A stretch of DNA of 36,259 nucleotides, taken from contig CAISWS010000058.1 in NCBI GenBank assembly GCA_903889265.1, forward strand, positions 1 to 36,259, read 5' to 3'. A program made the position numbers and the translations under genes. Positions 16,566 through 26,900 of this stretch are shown here, one piece after another (the first letter of the stretch is position 1; the number at the start of each line of letters is the position of its first letter). Under the pieces are notes generated by a model. The model was not told where the DNA came from and ran no database searches. It saw only the letters and a list, made by a program, of their open reading frames with translations. The stretch is from an uncultured Bacteroidota bacterium (GTDB lineage: Bacteria > Bacteroidota > Bacteroidia > Chitinophagales > LD1).

Positions 16566-17087
16566 ATGACACCGGGAGAAGAATATGCACAATACGAAAG
16601 CCTGCACCGGGATTTCAGTAAAACCTATATGAGGGTGTATAAGCATGTTATGGACTTTTACCCATTACCACAAAAATTTATACAGGAAGCCACGCCCGAA
16701 ATAGACAAGTATGTAGAGAAGTTATCAGGTGCAGTGGGCACTACAGAAGGGACCTCATTTCAGGCGCTGTTTGGTTTTGCAAAAAACTTTCAGGCTTTTG
16801 CCGCTGATGCCAACAAGGTATTTGAAGAGTACCAGGGCCTGCAAGCCGAAAGCGGCCGTTATATAAAAAATGTATTCAGATTAAACGAGCGCAACCAAAA
16901 CCCGGCTGACGGGGCGCCTGAATTTGCAAAGCTAATACCCGTATTAACCAGGCTTGTTGGCGGGTTTAAAAGCATAGAACAAAAAACCAATGAAGCCGCC
17001 AGAAACCTGCAGCAACTGCAAAACGAATGGCGGCGGTTAAAGGCGAACACCAGCAACGAAAAGGGTGGTACTGCGTGGCCTTTGTAA
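16566..17087 (+). CDS. Hypothetical 173-aa alpha-helical protein
   Basis: I do not recognise this protein. It has no signal peptide or membrane segment, is rich in Lys, Glu and Gln, and looks mostly helical, with a likely coiled coil near the C-terminus (KSIEQKTNEAARNLQQLQNE, about residues 137-156). The first half contains aromatic-rich helices (YESLHRDFSKTYMRVYKHVM). It begins 353 nt from the divergent SprB-repeat gene and precedes a 519-nt gap before the first giant gene, so there is no clear operon partner. Codon use and composition look like the neighbours, and the ORF is the longest open frame in the gap. It is probably a real cytosolic protein of unknown role. Confidence 0.65.
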   Translation: MTPGEEYAQYESLHRDFSKTYMRVYKHVMDFYPLPQKFIQEATPEIDKYVEKLSGAVGTTEGTSFQALFGFAKNFQAFAADANKVFEEYQGLQAESGRYIKNVFRLNERNQNPADGAPEFAKLIPVLTRLVGGFKSIEQKTNEAARNLQQLQNEWRRLKANTSNEKGGTAWPL

Positions 17088-17606
17088 TTACGTTATTAAG
17101 TAGTTATCACCTACACAGGCCCTGGATAATATTGATTGCTACTATCCTGTTTTTTCAAAGCTCTTTGGAGGGTAACTTCCAGACCCCTCTCACTGTTAAA
17201 TCTTCATCAACATATCTTAAAGTGCCGGCACATGTTTCCACACTTTTGGCTTAAAACAAGGGGTAACGGACGGTTTTGCCAAAATATATAATTAAAAAGG
17301 TGGCAAAAAAACCAACAGAACGGGGCGAAGTGATTTTTCTTAAATTTTTTTTGTTTGTAATAGATGAATATTTGAAAACTATTGTTTACTATTACACTTG
17401 TATTGTAGTAAGAGCCTATCGAAAGTGCTTAACCTCTTGTGTCAGCGAAACGATTAAGCCGTTTAATTTTTTTTAGTGTTGCAATTTTGGTCTTAAATGC
17501 AACTTTCCCCTCCGGATGGTTGTCATAAATGGACGGATTGCGTTTTTTATTAACTTTTCAGGGTGCCCCCCTGTCGCTGAACCATTTTAACTTTATAATT
17601 AAACTA
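17088..17606. other. Long gap upstream of the first giant surface gene
   Basis: These 519 bp hold no convincing gene. An A/T-rich hairpin is formed by GGTTTTGCCA (17272-17281) and TGGCAAAAAAACC (17301-17313). A second hairpin-like element (ATTAA...TTAAT) followed by an eight-T run lies at about 17451-17474, and could act as an attenuator or as a terminator of an upstream transcript. TGCAA-containing inverted arms occur around 17480-17505. The ORF at 17276-17476 (PKYIIKKVAKK...) has no family features. The region may carry promoters and a long 5' leader. Confidence 0.45.
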
Positions 17607-20600
17607 ATGTTTATGTTAAACATCCACTTTAAGAAACTGTTTTTTGCGGTAGCCATCCAGTTTCTTTGCCTCGCATCGTTTGCGCAATGCCCCGGCGGCT
17701 TTACTACTTCTGTTTCGCCGTCAACCGCTACCGTTTGTTCAGGCAGTTCTGTATCCCTAACTGCAGCAGCAGGTGCGATAAGCTATCTCTGGAGCACAGG
17801 CCAAACTTCTTCAGTTATAAGCGCAACGCCTACCGTTAGTACCTCCTATACTGTTACAGCTACCGATTCAGTTGGTTGCAGTGCCAGTGCAACGGCTTTA
17901 ATAACTGCGGCAGCTTTACCATCGGTTTCAATAAGCCCGGCTAGTCCGGCAACGTGTCCCGGTGCGGCAGTTACTTTAACTGCATCGGGTTCTGCTTCAA
18001 CTTATACCTGGAGCAATGGTGCTACCACCAGCTCCATAACGGTTAACCCCACCAGCACAACCATTTATTCGGTGTTGGGTAATGGCGGAGGTTGCTCAAA
18101 CTCTGCCAGTGTTACGGTAACTGTAAACTCATTACCATCTATAGGAATAAATACCGGATTGGGCCATGTTTGCTCAGGAGGTACAGATACTATAACAGCA
18201 AGTGGGGGCGTGGCTTATTTGTGGAGCACCGGGGCCACCACGGCGGCCATCGTTAATCACCCTACAGTTACTACCAGTTATACGGTAACAGCAACCGGCA
18301 GCAACGGTTGCAGCGCTACAACTACAGCTTCGATTCCGGTATATGGCCCGGCAACTGTAAGCCCCGGGTCGGCGTCATCTTGCCCGGGCAGTGCGGTTGT
18401 GTTAACCGCCAACGGCGGTACTTCATACGGATGGAGTACCGGAGCAACCTCGCAGTCTATAACAGTGGCCCCAACAACCACTACTACCTACCGAGTAACT
18501 GCAACAAACAGCTACGGTTGCGCAGGGGTTGATTCAACCCAGGCTACTGTTACCACAACGCCAACGGTTGTAACGGTAGCAACAAGCCCTTCAAATGGCG
18601 TATCGTGCAGCGGGGCAACTGTAACACTAACCGCCAGCGGGGCATCCACTTATGTTTGGAGTACGGGAGCGACTACTGCTTCTATTTCAGTAACACCGGT
18701 TAATACCACCACATATACAGTAACGGGCACCGCAAATGGTTGTACCGGCACTGCTACATCTACTATCACCGTTTACGGGCATGCGGTTATTACTCAAACT
18801 TATACCACCATTTGCGCAGGAAGTGCAGTTACTTTGGGTGCCACTATGGGCACCGGCTCGCATTATCTTTGGAGTACAGGTGATACAACTGCAACAATTG
18901 CAGAAAATCCTACAACCACTACTACTTATACGGTAACTGTTACTCCACCATCAGCTACCGGATGTTTAACAAGCTCTGCAACGGCAACGGTTACGGTTAA
19001 TGCCCTGCCTGCGGCGGCAATCAGCCCGGCATCGGCCACTATCTGCGCAGGCAGCTCTGCCACGCTTACAGCAACCGGAGGTACCAGTTATATATGGAAT
19101 TTTGGCAGCAACACGGTTGTTCAGACTTTAAGCCCTGCGGTTACCACAACTTATTCTATTACAGCAACCAATGCCGCAGGTTGTACTGCCAGTGCATCGG
19201 CTACCATAACAGTAAACAGTTTACCTGCTTTACCGGTTACTGTGAGTGCATCGCGTTGCGGCGCTGGTTCGGTAACATTAAGTGCTACCGGTGCCGGAAC
19301 CAACGAAAACTACAACTGGTATACAGCTGTAACCGGGGGTACCCTGGTGCAAAGCGGCGGGGCTACTTATACCACGCCATCATTATCAGCTAACACCACG
19401 TATTATGTAACCAAATTTAACACTGTAACAGGTTGCGAAGGTGGCCGGTGGTGGGTAACTGCCATTATTTACAGCGGAGTTCCTGCAGCGCCAACCATTT
19501 CTGCCGGGTCGGCTTTAACCTGCACTGGCTTTACAGCCAATTGGGGTTTAGGCTCAACCAGTTCAGTATTGGATTACAGGATTGATGTTGCAACAGACGC
19601 TGGCTTCTCAAATATTCTGAGTAGCTGGAACAATGTGAATGCCGGATATACTTCATCTGAACCAATAACAGGATTAACCGCCGGGGTTACGTATTACTAC
19701 AGGGTAAGGGCTGAAAATGCATGCGGGGTAAGTGCCAGTTCGAACGCGGTTGGGGTTACTACTGCATCTTCTGCTGTGCCGGTTTCAGCAGCGGCAACCA
19801 ATGTGGCCTGTAGTTCATTTACTGCCAACTGGGCTGCGGCTTCGGGTGCAAGCTCTTACATTATTGATGTTTCAACATCGGCAACATTTGCAACGTTCCT
19901 ATCAGGTTATAATGGCGTAAACGTAGGTAATGCAAGCGCCGTTACCATAGGGGGGCTTAGCGTGGGATCTACCTATTATTACAGGGTACGGTCAACCAAC
20001 GGATGTTTTATAAGCAGCAACTCTGCCGTGCAGACGGTTACCACCACTGCATCCGGCGCATGTTACTGCTCGCAATATGGATCAGCGACAGCAACAGCTG
20101 CCATTACAAATGTTACATTTAATACCATCAACTTTACCAACCTTACCAGGAGCGCCGGTTATGTGGACTATTCAGGCAGCTTATCAACCGCAGTTTCGCC
20201 AAGTAATGTTTACAGCCTTTCGGTAAGTGTAAATTCGGGCGGGGCCAATACGGTATATGCTAAAGTATGGATTGACTGGAACGAAAACGGGGTATTTGAC
20301 TCTACAGAACAATACCTGTTGGGTTCGGCAACCAACGTAACCAATGGTATTACTAACCTATCTCCTTTAAGTATAACAGTGCCTGCAGGTGCATTAACCG
20401 GAAGTACCATTATGCGTGTGGAGGTTAAAAACGGAGCTTATGGCTCGCCTTGCGATACCGGCATAGTTGGCCAGGTTGAGGACTATAAGGTTGTTGTGGG
20501 CTCTTGTTCCACACCGCCCTCAATAACCGTTACACCTGCAAGCACAACTGTATGTGCAGGACAGGCGGTTACACTTACTGCAAGTGGCGGAAGTTCCTAT

Positions 20601-23600
20601 CAATGGAGCAATGGTGCTACAACCGCCAGCCTGAACCTTAACCCAAGTAGCACCGGCACCTATATTGTAACGGGTACAAGCAGCCCGGGTTGCTCTGCCA
20701 CAGCCAGTTCAACTATTACTGTAAACGGAACGCTTACTGCAACCCTTACCGGCGGAAGTACACCAATTTGCTATAGCACATCTGCCGGTACACTCAGCGT
20801 TTCGGCAACAGGTGGCATTGGCACTTATACTTATCAGTGGTATAATTCTTCGGGCACTATTGCAGGTGCTACATCTACTACTTATGCAGTTCCGGCTTTA
20901 ACAGCCAGCAATTCATATTACTGTATAGTAACTGCAAGTACCTGTGGTTCGGCAACCTCTGCTACAAAAACAATTGCAGTTTATGCTAATTTAAGTGCTG
21001 CTATCAGCGGTGGTTCATCGCCAATTTGCTATAACTCTTCTCCGGGAACTTTAACTGCTACCGGCGCTGGTGCTACCGGCGCTTATACTTATCAGTGGTA
21101 TAATAGCAGTGGAGCTATTTCAGGGGCTACAGCAAGCACTTATGCGGTGGCGTCATTAACTGCCAACAATTCATATTATTGCGCTATAACCAGTGGCTCA
21201 TGTGGTACTGTATTTACAGCTACAACAGCTATTACGGTATATCCGGCTTCAACTTTAACTGTGAGTGGAGGAACCAGTCCAGTATGTGCTGGTGGTTCAC
21301 CAGGCACCTTTACTGCACTGGCGGCCGGAGGAAGCGGAAGTTATACTTACCAGTGGTATAACGCTGCAGGCAGTATTACCGGCGCCACGGCCAGCACTTA
21401 TGCTCCGGGGGCTATAACCGCAAATAATACATACCATTGTGTGCAAACCGGCTCATGTGGTGTTTCAAGTTCAAATTCAATAGTTATTACAGTTAATGCG
21501 GCACCTTCGGTTTATGCGTATGCTGCTGATTCTTCTATTTGTAACGGATCAAGTGTTGTGGTTGCAGCAAGTGCCACACCGGGCAGCGGAACTATTTCGG
21601 GTTACTTGTGGAGCCAGGGCAGTACTACATCTTCAATTACTGTAAGTCCGACTGCGTTTACTACTTATAATGTAACTGTAACCAACAGCAACGGTTGTAC
21701 CGCCAGTGGAACCACGTTTGTAAGTGTAACCCCCCGGCCTTCTGCACCGGTTGCCGGAAACAATTCGCCAATAGTTATAGGCCATCCTATCGATTTAACC
21801 GCTACCACAATTGCCGGTGCAAGCTATCAGTGGACCGGGCCAAACGGCTTTACTTCTACACAGCAAAATCCGGTAATAAGCAGTGCAACAACCGCCAATG
21901 CGGGTGTTTATACTGTGGTAGCACTGGTTAACGGTTGCAGCAGCTTAGCGGCAGCAACAAATGTTGCTATTAACGCCTTTACCTTGTTTATGGATACGGT
22001 TAGTGTAAATCCTGGCTCGCAGGCAGTGGTGCTGGTTAGGGTGCTTAACTTTACCATGATGCTATCGGCGCAATCAACTATTCACTTTGATACTGCCAAA
22101 TTGCAATTTGTACAGACACAGCAATACGGAATAAATACTTTAACCTCGGGTAATTTTGGAACAACACAGGCTGTAAACGGAAACATAGTATTCACATGGT
22201 CTGACCCGAACCTGGCCGGTGTTAGCTTGCCAAACGACAGCACATTCTTTGCGCTATTGTTTAATGTTCGCGGAGCTTTGGGTTCCAGTACCCCACTGAC
22301 CTTTACAAACACACTAGCACAATCTGAGTTTGTAGACACTTCGGTTAATACTATCAACTACGTTTTGAACCCGGGCGAGGTTATTATTAATGGCAATGAT
22401 ACTATCTCTGGCAAGATTGAATCAGAACTAGGTTACGGTGTGCAGGGCACTACAGTAACCGCCAGCGGAACCCCGACTTATACAGATGTAACCGATACAT
22501 CAGGCAAATACTCGTTTAACCTGTTACCGGGCAGCAGCTATACGGTTACACCAACCAAGAGTAACGACAGCACAGTAACCAACGGTATTACTACGCTTGA
22601 TTATCTGCTTGTACAGCGCCATATTCTGGGCACCACACTTTTAAATACACCTTACAAAATAATAGCTGCCGATGTGAACAGTTCAGGAACGGTTACTTCG
22701 CTTGACCTGTTGTATATCAGGGCGCTTATATTAGGTAATATTACTTCTTTCCCTGGTGGTAAACTATGGGCTTTTGTTCCTGCAAGTTATACTTTCAGCA
22801 ATCCTTTGAATCCGTTCCCATTCCCGACTTCGCTTTCTTATTCAAGTGTGACACAACAGAATAACCAGAACTTTATAGGAATAAAACTGGGTGATGTGAA
22901 CGATTCGTGGAACCCGTTGGTAAAATCACTTCAGAGTAGTAATACTGTAAACCTGATGACACCTGAAATGACTGCGTTGCCTGGTGGAGAGATATCAGTA
23001 CCTATCAAGGCAAGCAACTTTAAGCAGATAAGCGGTATGCAGTTTACGATGGAGTGGGATCCATCGATACTTAAATTCAGTTCGGTTGACAGCACAAGTG
23101 GCGCCCTTACTGTTAGCTATGGCGAAAGCAAAACCAGTGCTGGTTTACTGAGCATACAATGGACAGACCCTAACTATGCATCAACAACTATTGCAGATGA
23201 CAGCGTTCTGTTCTATATAGCATTTAAAGTAACCGGCCAACCCGGAGAAACCAGCCCAATGGCGATTGTATCGAAAATTACTGCAATTGAAATTGTAGAC
23301 AACGACCTGAACGAACTTGGCTTTAACGTAAATAACGGTGCGGTTAAAATTACTTCAGCTACGGCGGTTAACAGCATCAGTGGAATTAAAGACCCGGGTG
23401 TTGCGGTAATGCCAAATCCGTTTACTGAACATACCCAGTTATCGTTTGAATTGTATAATGCCGGTGATGTGAAGATTGAGATTTACAATGAACTTGGACA
23501 GCTGGTTACTACCTACGATGGCAACTACGGTGCAGGTAAACACCAGATAGAAATTGGCAATAACTGGAGCTCGGGATTATATTTTGTCCGCTTTAGCACC

Positions 23601-23645
23601 GGTGATTATATTACCACTTTGCGCATTGCAAATACAACTAAATAA
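17607..23645 (+). CDS. Giant multi-domain surface protein with cohesin-like and dockerin-like modules, T9SS type A tail
   Basis: From the ATG at 17607 the protein is 2012 aa. The signal peptide is in MFMLNIHFKKLFFAVAIQFL, ending near FAQ; the track's 26 extra residues before it do not look secretory. Domains in order: seven Ig/PKD-like repeats of about 72-80 aa (WSTG/WSNG, paired Cys); an Ig-like unit; two fibronectin III domains (about 626-815); a GEVED domain (about 819-966, with VWIDWNENGVFD and GQVEDYKV); further Ig-like repeats, three with YTYQWYN; an 'SxPVAGNNSP' Ig unit; cohesin-like domain 1 (from about 1457); a carboxypeptidase-regulatory-like stretch; a dockerin-like region (about 1650-1775, with LDYLLVQRHILG, DVNSSGTVTSLDLL and IKLGDVNDSW); cohesin-like domain 2 (about 1785-1915); and the T9SS domain (VAVMPNPFTEHTQL to the end). 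No catalytic domain is seen. It is exported by T9SS and is probably structural or adhesive. A terminator separates it from the next giant gene. Confidence 0.88.
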   Translation: MFMLNIHFKKLFFAVAIQFLCLASFAQCPGGFTTSVSPSTATVCSGSSVSLTAAAGAISYLWSTGQTSSVISATPTVSTSYTVTATDSVGCSASATALITAAALPSVSISPASPATCPGAAVTLTASGSASTYTWSNGATTSSITVNPTSTTIYSVLGNGGGCSNSASVTVTVNSLPSIGINTGLGHVCSGGTDTITASGGVAYLWSTGATTAAIVNHPTVTTSYTVTATGSNGCSATTTASIPVYGPATVSPGSASSCPGSAVVLTANGGTSYGWSTGATSQSITVAPTTTTTYRVTATNSYGCAGVDSTQATVTTTPTVVTVATSPSNGVSCSGATVTLTASGASTYVWSTGATTASISVTPVNTTTYTVTGTANGCTGTATSTITVYGHAVITQTYTTICAGSAVTLGATMGTGSHYLWSTGDTTATIAENPTTTTTYTVTVTPPSATGCLTSSATATVTVNALPAAAISPASATICAGSSATLTATGGTSYIWNFGSNTVVQTLSPAVTTTYSITATNAAGCTASASATITVNSLPALPVTVSASRCGAGSVTLSATGAGTNENYNWYTAVTGGTLVQSGGATYTTPSLSANTTYYVTKFNTVTGCEGGRWWVTAIIYSGVPAAPTISAGSALTCTGFTANWGLGSTSSVLDYRIDVATDAGFSNILSSWNNVNAGYTSSEPITGLTAGVTYYYRVRAENACGVSASSNAVGVTTASSAVPVSAAATNVACSSFTANWAAASGASSYIIDVSTSATFATFLSGYNGVNVGNASAVTIGGLSVGSTYYYRVRSTNGCFISSNSAVQTVTTTASGACYCSQYGSATATAAITNVTFNTINFTNLTRSAGYVDYSGSLSTAVSPSNVYSLSVSVNSGGANTVYAKVWIDWNENGVFDSTEQYLLGSATNVTNGITNLSPLSITVPAGALTGSTIMRVEVKNGAYGSPCDTGIVGQVEDYKVVVGSCSTPPSITVTPASTTVCAGQAVTLTASGGSSYQWSNGATTASLNLNPSSTGTYIVTGTSSPGCSATASSTITVNGTLTATLTGGSTPICYSTSAGTLSVSATGGIGTYTYQWYNSSGTIAGATSTTYAVPALTASNSYYCIVTASTCGSATSATKTIAVYANLSAAISGGSSPICYNSSPGTLTATGAGATGAYTYQWYNSSGAISGATASTYAVASLTANNSYYCAITSGSCGTVFTATTAITVYPASTLTVSGGTSPVCAGGSPGTFTALAAGGSGSYTYQWYNAAGSITGATASTYAPGAITANNTYHCVQTGSCGVSSSNSIVITVNAAPSVYAYAADSSICNGSSVVVAASATPGSGTISGYLWSQGSTTSSITVSPTAFTTYNVTVTNSNGCTASGTTFVSVTPRPSAPVAGNNSPIVIGHPIDLTATTIAGASYQWTGPNGFTSTQQNPVISSATTANAGVYTVVALVNGCSSLAAATNVAINAFTLFMDTVSVNPGSQAVVLVRVLNFTMMLSAQSTIHFDTAKLQFVQTQQYGINTLTSGNFGTTQAVNGNIVFTWSDPNLAGVSLPNDSTFFALLFNVRGALGSSTPLTFTNTLAQSEFVDTSVNTINYVLNPGEVIINGNDTISGKIESELGYGVQGTTVTASGTPTYTDVTDTSGKYSFNLLPGSSYTVTPTKSNDSTVTNGITTLDYLLVQRHILGTTLLNTPYKIIAADVNSSGTVTSLDLLYIRALILGNITSFPGGKLWAFVPASYTFSNPLNPFPFPTSLSYSSVTQQNNQNFIGIKLGDVNDSWNPLVKSLQSSNTVNLMTPEMTALPGGEISVPIKASNFKQISGMQFTMEWDPSILKFSSVDSTSGALTVSYGESKTSAGLLSIQWTDPNYASTTIADDSVLFYIAFKVTGQPGETSPMAIVSKITAIEIVDNDLNELGFNVNNGAVKITSATAVNSISGIKDPGVAVMPNPFTEHTQLSFELYNAGDVKIEIYNELGQLVTTYDGNYGAGKHQIEIGNNWSSGLYFVRFSTGDYITTLRIANTTK

Positions 23646-23681
23646 TTACCGTAAACTCAGGCATCTGCGTCGTTAATTTAA

Positions 23682-23721
23682 AAAAGTGTCGTCCCCTTTA
23701 TTCCAAAAGGGGGCGACTTTT
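23682..23721 (+). terminator. Rho-independent terminator after the first giant gene
   Basis: GTCGTCCCCTTT (23688-23699) pairs with AAAGGGGGCGAC (23706-23717) over 12 bp with one G-U pair, flanked by an A-run upstream and TTTT downstream. It lies about 40 nt after the stop codon and separates the two giant genes into distinct transcripts. Confidence 0.85.
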
Positions 23722-23861
23722 GTACTTGCATTTTAAAACCAGGCCTATATTAAGCCAGAGAAGATTGATACAGCAACAAACCGGCAATTTCTTTTAAACC
23801 GGAGCCTTATTGCGTTAACAAATAAATTATATTCAGCGGTATAATTAATGCTGAAACAGGC

Positions 23862-23872
23862 TATACTTTTTG
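23862..23872 (+). promoter_or_regulatory. Candidate -7 region for the second giant gene
   Basis: TATACTTTTTG resembles the Bacteroidota -7 element TAnnTTTG with one extra T, about 63 nt before the ATG. No clear -33 box is seen. This is a weak call based on position after a terminator and before a long gene. Confidence 0.3.
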
Positions 23873-23934
23873 TAGTTTTAATACACAAACAATATCAGAT
23901 AACAAAGAATAACAGAAGCAAACTCCCTTAAAAT

Positions 23935-26900
23935 ATGCAACATTATTACGCGATAAAGACATTCAGATTTTTTAAAATACTGATTGCGGCTATAATACTA
24001 CTGGCGGCTGATAGCTCCGGGGTGATGGCTTCCAATACAGTTGCTTTATCTATGGATACGGTAACTATTCCCATAGGGCAGCAGGTGGTGGTGAATGTAA
24101 AGGCCTGGGATTTTATCATGATGCTGGCCGCGCAGGGAACGATTGGCTTTGATACTTCTGAGCTTAGTTTTGTGGACGTGGAGCAATTTGGAACGGCGAG
24201 CCTGATTACATCGAACTTTGGCACCAGTCATGCTGCCAGCGGGTATATTACTTTTTCGTGGACCGACCAAACCCTGTTAGGCACTACTATAGCGAACGAC
24301 ACGGAGTTTTTTGCCATACGGTTTTTAGTAAAAAATACGGCCTGCCAGAATACAGCAGTTTCTTTTCTGAATTCGCCCACACCACAACAATACGTTGACA
24401 CTTCGTTTAACCAAATACCCGATACTCTTTTTCCAGGTTTGGTTATACCAACCGGGTTAAGTATTGCGGCATCTGTATCACCTCTTAACCCATCTATCTG
24501 CAGCGGACAAAACGTTACTTTAACCGCCAGCGGTGCCAGTAACTTTTTATGGAGTACCGGGTCAATAACTGATACCATACATGTAAGCCCTGGTGCTACT
24601 GCTGTATACACGGTAACGGCTACAAATTCAAACGGGTGCAGTGCCCAGGCATCGGATACCGTAGTGGTGTCAACCAGTGTTGCACCAACGGTAAATGTTA
24701 ATGCAAGCCAAACAACAATCTGCTCAGGTACTAACGTAATATTTACAGCTACGCCAACTAATGGGGGCAATACTCCGGCATATCAATGGAAGAAAAACGG
24801 GATTAATGTGGGCACCAACAGTGCCGGTTATAGCAACAACGCATTAAATAATAATGATTCGGTTTGGGTGGTGTTAACATCCAGCTCAACATGCGCAAGC
24901 CCGGATAGTGCGAAGAGTAATGTGACCCATATTGCTGTCAGCTCGGGGGTGGTGCCTGCAGTAAGCGTTCATGCAAGCCAGACCAGCATTTGCGGAAGTG
25001 CCAGTGTAACATTTACAGCCACCCCAACCAATGGCGGACCAACACCAAATTATCAATGGAAAAAAAATGGTAACAATGTGGGCACTAACAGTGCAGTATA
25101 CATTGATAACGGCTTGAATAATAACGATTCAGTTTGGGTAGTACTTACATCAAGTTTAATTTGTGCCATCCCCATAACTGCGACTAGCCTTAAAACGAAA
25201 ATGACGGTTAACCCGATTCCAACCGCGCCGGTTGCAGGAAGCAACTCACCGGTAACAAGTGGTGGGACTATTAACCTTACCGCCGGAAATATAAGCAACG
25301 CCACCTACATATGGAGTGGGCCGAACGGCTATAGTTCAACGCAACAAAACCCGGCTATAACCGGTGCAACAACAAGCAACACCGGTACTTACCAGGTAAT
25401 AGCAACGGTTAATGGATGCAACAGCCTGGCATCATCGGTTACAGTAACGGTTAATAACCCGGTTACCGGGTTTGTGTTATTTATGGATACTGTTACCGGT
25501 GCAGCAGGCCAGCAGGTAGTGGTGCATGTAAGGCCTGAAGGATTTGTAATGATGTTATCTGCACAGGGGGCAGTTGGTTTTGATACCTCAGAATTGCATT
25601 TTGTAGATGTTGAACAATTTGGCATAGGTAGTCTTACAAGTTCAAATTTTGGAACGGGTAGTGCCGCTAACGGGAATATCAGTTTTTCATGGACTGATCC
25701 CACATTAAGCGGAACTACGATAGCCAACGACTCGGAATTTTTTGCTATCCGTTTTGCCGTTCAGGCTGGTGCCTGCCGAAATACAGCTGTGAGCTTTTTG
25801 AACTCGCCTACAACGTTGGAATTTGTTGATACTTCTTTTAACACCATTGCTTTTATGGTATACAATGGCATGGTAAAGCCTACCGGCGCGGGGATAATAG
25901 CCACTATTTCGCCGGTTAATCCATCAACCTGCAGCGGACAGAATGTTGTTTTAACCGCAAGTGGTGGTACTGGTTTTACATGGAGCGATAGTAGTTTGAC
26001 AGATACCGTACATGTTGGCCCAGCCAGCACCACAATTTATACGGTTACAGTTACTAATAACAACGGGTGCAGTGCCCAGGCATCAGACACTGTAATTGTG
26101 GGAACCAATGTTGTGCCCACTGTAAGTGTAAATGCCAGCCAAACCACCATCTGCACAGGCACCAATGTAATATTTACTGCCACACCAGCCAACGGAGGCG
26201 GTGCCCCGACTTATCAATGGGAAAAGAACGGAGTTAATGTTGGCACCAACAATGCCGGCTACAGCGATAACTCGCTAAATAATAACGATTCCGTTTGGGT
26301 GGTTTTAACTTCGAGTTCTACCTGTGCCAGTCCGGATACCGCTAAGAGTAATGTTACACATATTACTATAAACACAGGGGTAGTGCCTTCTGTAAGTATT
26401 AATGCAAGCCAGACAATCCTTTGTGCCAATACTAATGTAACGTTTACCGCTACCCCAACAAATGGCGGCCTTACTCCAACCTATCAATGGAAAAAGAACG
26501 GCAGCAATGTTGGCACCAGTAGCGCTACTTATAGTGATAATGGCTTAAACAATAATGATTCGGTTTGGGTGGTGCTTACATCAGGTTTAAGTTGTGCAAG
26601 CCCGGCTACTGCCACAAGTAACAAAGAAAAAATGACAGTTAACCCGATACCATCTGCACCCGGCGCGGGAAGCAACTCGCCCGTAACAACCGGTGGAACG
26701 ATTAACCTTACTGCCGGAAATATAAACAACGCCACCTACCAATGGAGCGGGCCGAACGGCTATACATCAACGCAGCAAAATCCGGGTATAAACGGCGCTA
26801 CACTTAGTAACAGTGGTACTTACCAGGTAATAGCAACCGTGAACGGATGTAATAGTCTGGCTTCGTCAGTAACAGTAACTGTAAATAACCCGGTTGGAAG

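Noticed and set aside
17276-17476. 66-aa ORF with Lys-rich start
   Set aside because: Low-complexity A/T-rich sequence overlapping hairpins, with no start context or family features.
17529-17606. 26-residue N-terminal extension of the first giant ORF
   Set aside because: The secretory signal peptide begins at the ATG at 17607 or 17613; an N-terminal extension before it would be abnormal for an exported protein.
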